Shown: piece after piece, positions 34,003 to 35,836 of the stretch
Numbering within the stretch: position 1 is the first letter of the stretch
Layout: every line of letters begins with the position of its first letter
Source of the DNA: Bacteroidales bacterium
GTDB lineage: Bacteria; Bacteroidota; Bacteroidia; Bacteroidales; UBA10428
Assembly: GCA_016931575.1 (NCBI GenBank)
Contig: JAFGEO010000166.1
Location: forward strand, 1-35,836
Direction: 5' to 3'
DNA length: 35,836 nt
The notes under the pieces: model-generated
Database searches by the model: none
Told to the model about the DNA's origin: nothing
What the model saw: only the letters and a program-made list of their open reading frames with translations
Translations under genes and position numbers: made by a program

Positions 34003-34980
34003 TTAATCTATGAATTGTTTCATTGTGTAGAGCCTGGCACCGTCCTTCCTGATGAAATTCAGATACAGGGTATCGTGTTGAATAAATACCTGTGTAAAGC
34101 CCGGCTCGGAGAGGCTTATGATGGAATTTTCATTCACTGCGCAGGGCCTGACGGTTGCTCCTGTTCCTGTGACAACGTAATCTACAGTTGATCCTTCCGG
34201 CCTCAGATGCTGCATATCATGATCGTGCCCGCACAGGTACAGATCCACCCTGTATTTTTCAAAGAGCGACTGGAGTTTGGTTATCAGCTCTTCCGTATCC
34301 CCGTGCTTTTGACTAGCTGAATAAACCGGGTGATGACCTACCACAACAATCCATTCTTCCGTAGCTTCTGACAGGGTCCTGCGTATCCACTGCATTTGTT
34401 TGCCGGAATCCTGCAAGTGAGCATCCGGGTACTTTTCGGTTGACATCCTGTATGAACTGATCAGGGGTGGGGTATCAATGAAAAGAAAACGGATTCGGGT
34501 GCTGTCGTTTACAGGTTTCACAAGCGTGTAATAATGATCCTTCATGTTCCATCGCCTGCTGATCCCGGAATAATCGATCTGTGCCTGTGTAGATCCCTGA
34601 TAGTCATGATTTCCGAGCACAGGGTACCAGTCGGCTTCCAGTGAGGGATGTGTATAGATATTTTCATAGTTCCGCATCCATAAAGCATCCGACGTGCTGG
34701 CCACCCCATGTACCTGAAAGTTATCCCCGCAGGAAAGAATGAAATCCGGTGCCTCGATCGTCTCGGCAAAAATACCCATGCGTTCTGCAACCTCTTTCTG
34801 ATAAAAATAGCCATTTCTTCCCCAATCCGAGATGATGAAAAAGGAAATTTCAGATGAATCAGCTTTTTGAAGGATGCTGTCAATAGCGGGTTTTTTAGCT
34901 GCAGTTTCAGCATTATCCTTGCCGCAGCCAAGTAGAAATAATAATGTTAGCAGGGCTAAAGAATATTTTGAAAATCTCAT
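34003..34980 (-). CDS. Purple acid phosphatase-like metallophosphoesterase, lipoprotein
   Basis: 325 residues with a lipoprotein signal (MRFSKYSLALLTLLFLLGC, Cys19). The binuclear-metal motifs of the calcineurin-like superfamily are in order: ISDWGRNG (D52), CGDNF (D86), GNHDYQG (N124, H125), GHHPVYSA and GHDHDMQH. The DWG...GDN...GNHD spacing resembles tartrate-resistant acid phosphatases. It probably removes phosphate from the lower inositol phosphates or other esters left by the phytase. It starts 25 bp after the TonB receptor stop and ends 4 bp before the phytase start. Confidence 0.9.
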   Translation of the reverse strand: MRFSKYSLALLTLLFLLGCGKDNAETAAKKPAIDSILQKADSSEISFFIISDWGRNGYFYQKEVAERMGIFAETIEAPDFILSCGDNFQVHGVASTSDALWMRNYENIYTHPSLEADWYPVLGNHDYQGSTQAQIDYSGISRRWNMKDHYYTLVKPVNDSTRIRFLFIDTPPLISSYRMSTEKYPDAHLQDSGKQMQWIRRTLSEATEEWIVVVGHHPVYSASQKHGDTEELITKLQSLFEKYRVDLYLCGHDHDMQHLRPEGSTVDYVVTGTGATVRPCAVNENSIISLSEPGFTQVFIQHDTLYLNFIRKDGARLYTMKQFID

Positions 34981-35005
34981 GTGATTGATTTTTATAGTGA
35001 AAGAA

Positions 35006-35836
35006 TTATAAGTTTATTTTAATACCCACCCGGCTCCAGAAAGAGTAATACTCCTGTTGCTTGAAATATTCCCTGGAATTCATATAATACCGCAGGGGTT
35101 CATTGGTCAGGTTAGCGAGATCGGCAAAAATGGTAACCTGATCGCTAAGCTTGATTTTAGCTGTAAAATCCAGATGAAGACACTCATCATAATAAACATC
35201 CAGTCCACTGTCATTGCCTAATGCTGCCAGGAAAGGAGAATGATAATTGGCGGAAATTTTAATATACACTTTGTCGGAATCATAGAATAAAGCCAGGTTG
35301 GCAGTATGCTTTGCCTGTCCGGGCAAGCTTATAACTTCCATTTCTTCACTATTCGTAAAAAACTCAGAGGCGTAATCGTCATAACTATAAATTACGTCGT
35401 TTTCATTTTGTGGATAACGTTTACTGATATAGGCTTCCGACTCAGTAAACGTATAGGTTCCATAAAGACCAAAATCACTGAAAAAACCATCCAGGAAACT
35501 GAGTTTGAACTGTGTTTGCAATTCAGCTCCATACACAAAGGCTTCAATGCCATTTACCGGCATGGTGATCTCTTTTAGTCCGTACCGGTTGAAATTTGCC
35601 CCTTCGTGGGCACGACGTACAAATTTGAAGACAAAGTCATCAATTTTCTTATAGAACAAGCCGCCGGAGATTATTCCATTATCCGATAAATAGGTTTCAG
35701 CTAACAAGTCGAGGTTAAGTGCGAAGGGAAAATTCAATGTCGGGTTGCCTTTTTTAATATCACCGTCTTCGTTTTCGATCCGGTATGGCAAAATATCCTC
35801 AAAGCCTGGACGGGAATAGGTATAGGTAGCAGCTGC
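35006..35836 (-). CDS. TonB-dependent receptor, C-terminal part (cut by window end)
   Basis: 276 codons to the stop at 35006, with the frame open to the window edge at 35836, so the plug domain and most of the barrel lie outside. What remains is typical barrel: LDLLAETYLSDNGIISGGLFYKKIDDFVF, GAELQTQFKLSFL, DFGLYGTYTFTES, LPGQAKHTANLALFYDS, VTIFADLANLTNEPLRYY, and it ends FWSRVGIKINL. It transports a substrate across the outer membrane with energy from TonB. Its place directly before an acid phosphatase and a phytase suggests inositol phosphate (or metal-phytate) uptake. There is no SusD-like partner. Confidence 0.88.
   Translation of the reverse strand, partial: AAATYTYSRPGFEDILPYRIENEDGDIKKGNPTLNFPFALNLDLLAETYLSDNGIISGGLFYKKIDDFVFKFVRRAHEGANFNRYGLKEITMPVNGIEAFVYGAELQTQFKLSFLDGFFSDFGLYGTYTFTESEAYISKRYPQNENDVIYSYDDYASEFFTNSEEMEVISLPGQAKHTANLALFYDSDKVYIKISANYHSPFLAALGNDSGLDVYYDECLHLDFTAKIKLSDQVTIFADLANLTNEPLRYYMNSREYFKQQEYYSFWSRVGIKINL

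Overview
The window looks like a chromosomal piece of a Bacteroidota bacterium, probably a free-living member of Bacteroidia or a related class. The signs are two proteins with C-terminal type IX secretion (T9SS) sorting domains, PorT-like and TonB-dependent outer-membrane proteins, many lipoproteins, a DUF6090-type membrane protein, no clear Shine-Dalgarno sites, and one well-formed Bacteroidota promoter (TTG-N20-TATATTTG) in front of a TetR gene. No tRNA, rRNA or CRISPR array was seen.

Layout. 1-1975: an IS200-like (REP-associated) tyrosine transposase among short hairpin repeats, next to a secreted protein that joins a TonB C-terminal domain to a T9SS sorting domain. 2012-4813 (minus strand): a lipoprotein, an outer-membrane barrel protein and a radical SAM protein with a cobalamin-binding-type N-terminus. 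5105-16191 (minus strand): a tight eight-gene operon, the centre of interest. 16751-22368: a Crp/Fnr-type regulator, a single-domain response regulator, a small secreted protein, then a response regulator followed by a large hybrid histidine kinase. 22560-30616: secreted proteins (a broken small gene, a prolyl oligopeptidase, an FG-GAP repeat T9SS cargo protein, a lipoprotein, a SASA-type carbohydrate esterase and a beta-helix protein). 30706-32509: a lipoprotein remnant, a TetR regulator with a visible operator, and a DUF6090 protein. 32787-35836 (minus strand): a TonB-dependent receptor (cut by the window end), a lipoprotein acid phosphatase and a lipoprotein beta-propeller phytase, which together look like a phytate-scavenging operon.

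The eight-gene operon encodes, in transcription order: a citrate-lyase acyl-carrier/beta-subunit fusion, a citrate-lyase alpha subunit, an isocitrate/homoisocitrate dehydrogenase-family enzyme, an HD-domain protein with an altered metal motif, two different aconitase-family hydratases, an ALDH7-type aminoadipate-semialdehyde dehydrogenase and a saccharopine dehydrogenase. The last two make 2-aminoadipate from saccharopine. The others are what would be needed to run the fungal/Thermus homocitrate branch of lysine synthesis backwards: 2-oxoadipate to homoisocitrate, homoaconitate and homocitrate, then cleavage to 2-oxoglutarate and acetate by a homocitrate-specific relative of citrate lyase. I infer a CoA-ester-free lysine degradation route that I do not recognise as described. 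Lysine-ketoglutarate reductase, an aminoadipate aminotransferase and the citrate-lyase maturation genes are not in the window. A 16-bp FNR-type palindrome lies 49 bp upstream of the operon, and a nearby Crp/Fnr-type regulator carries the FNR-type DNA-reading residues.
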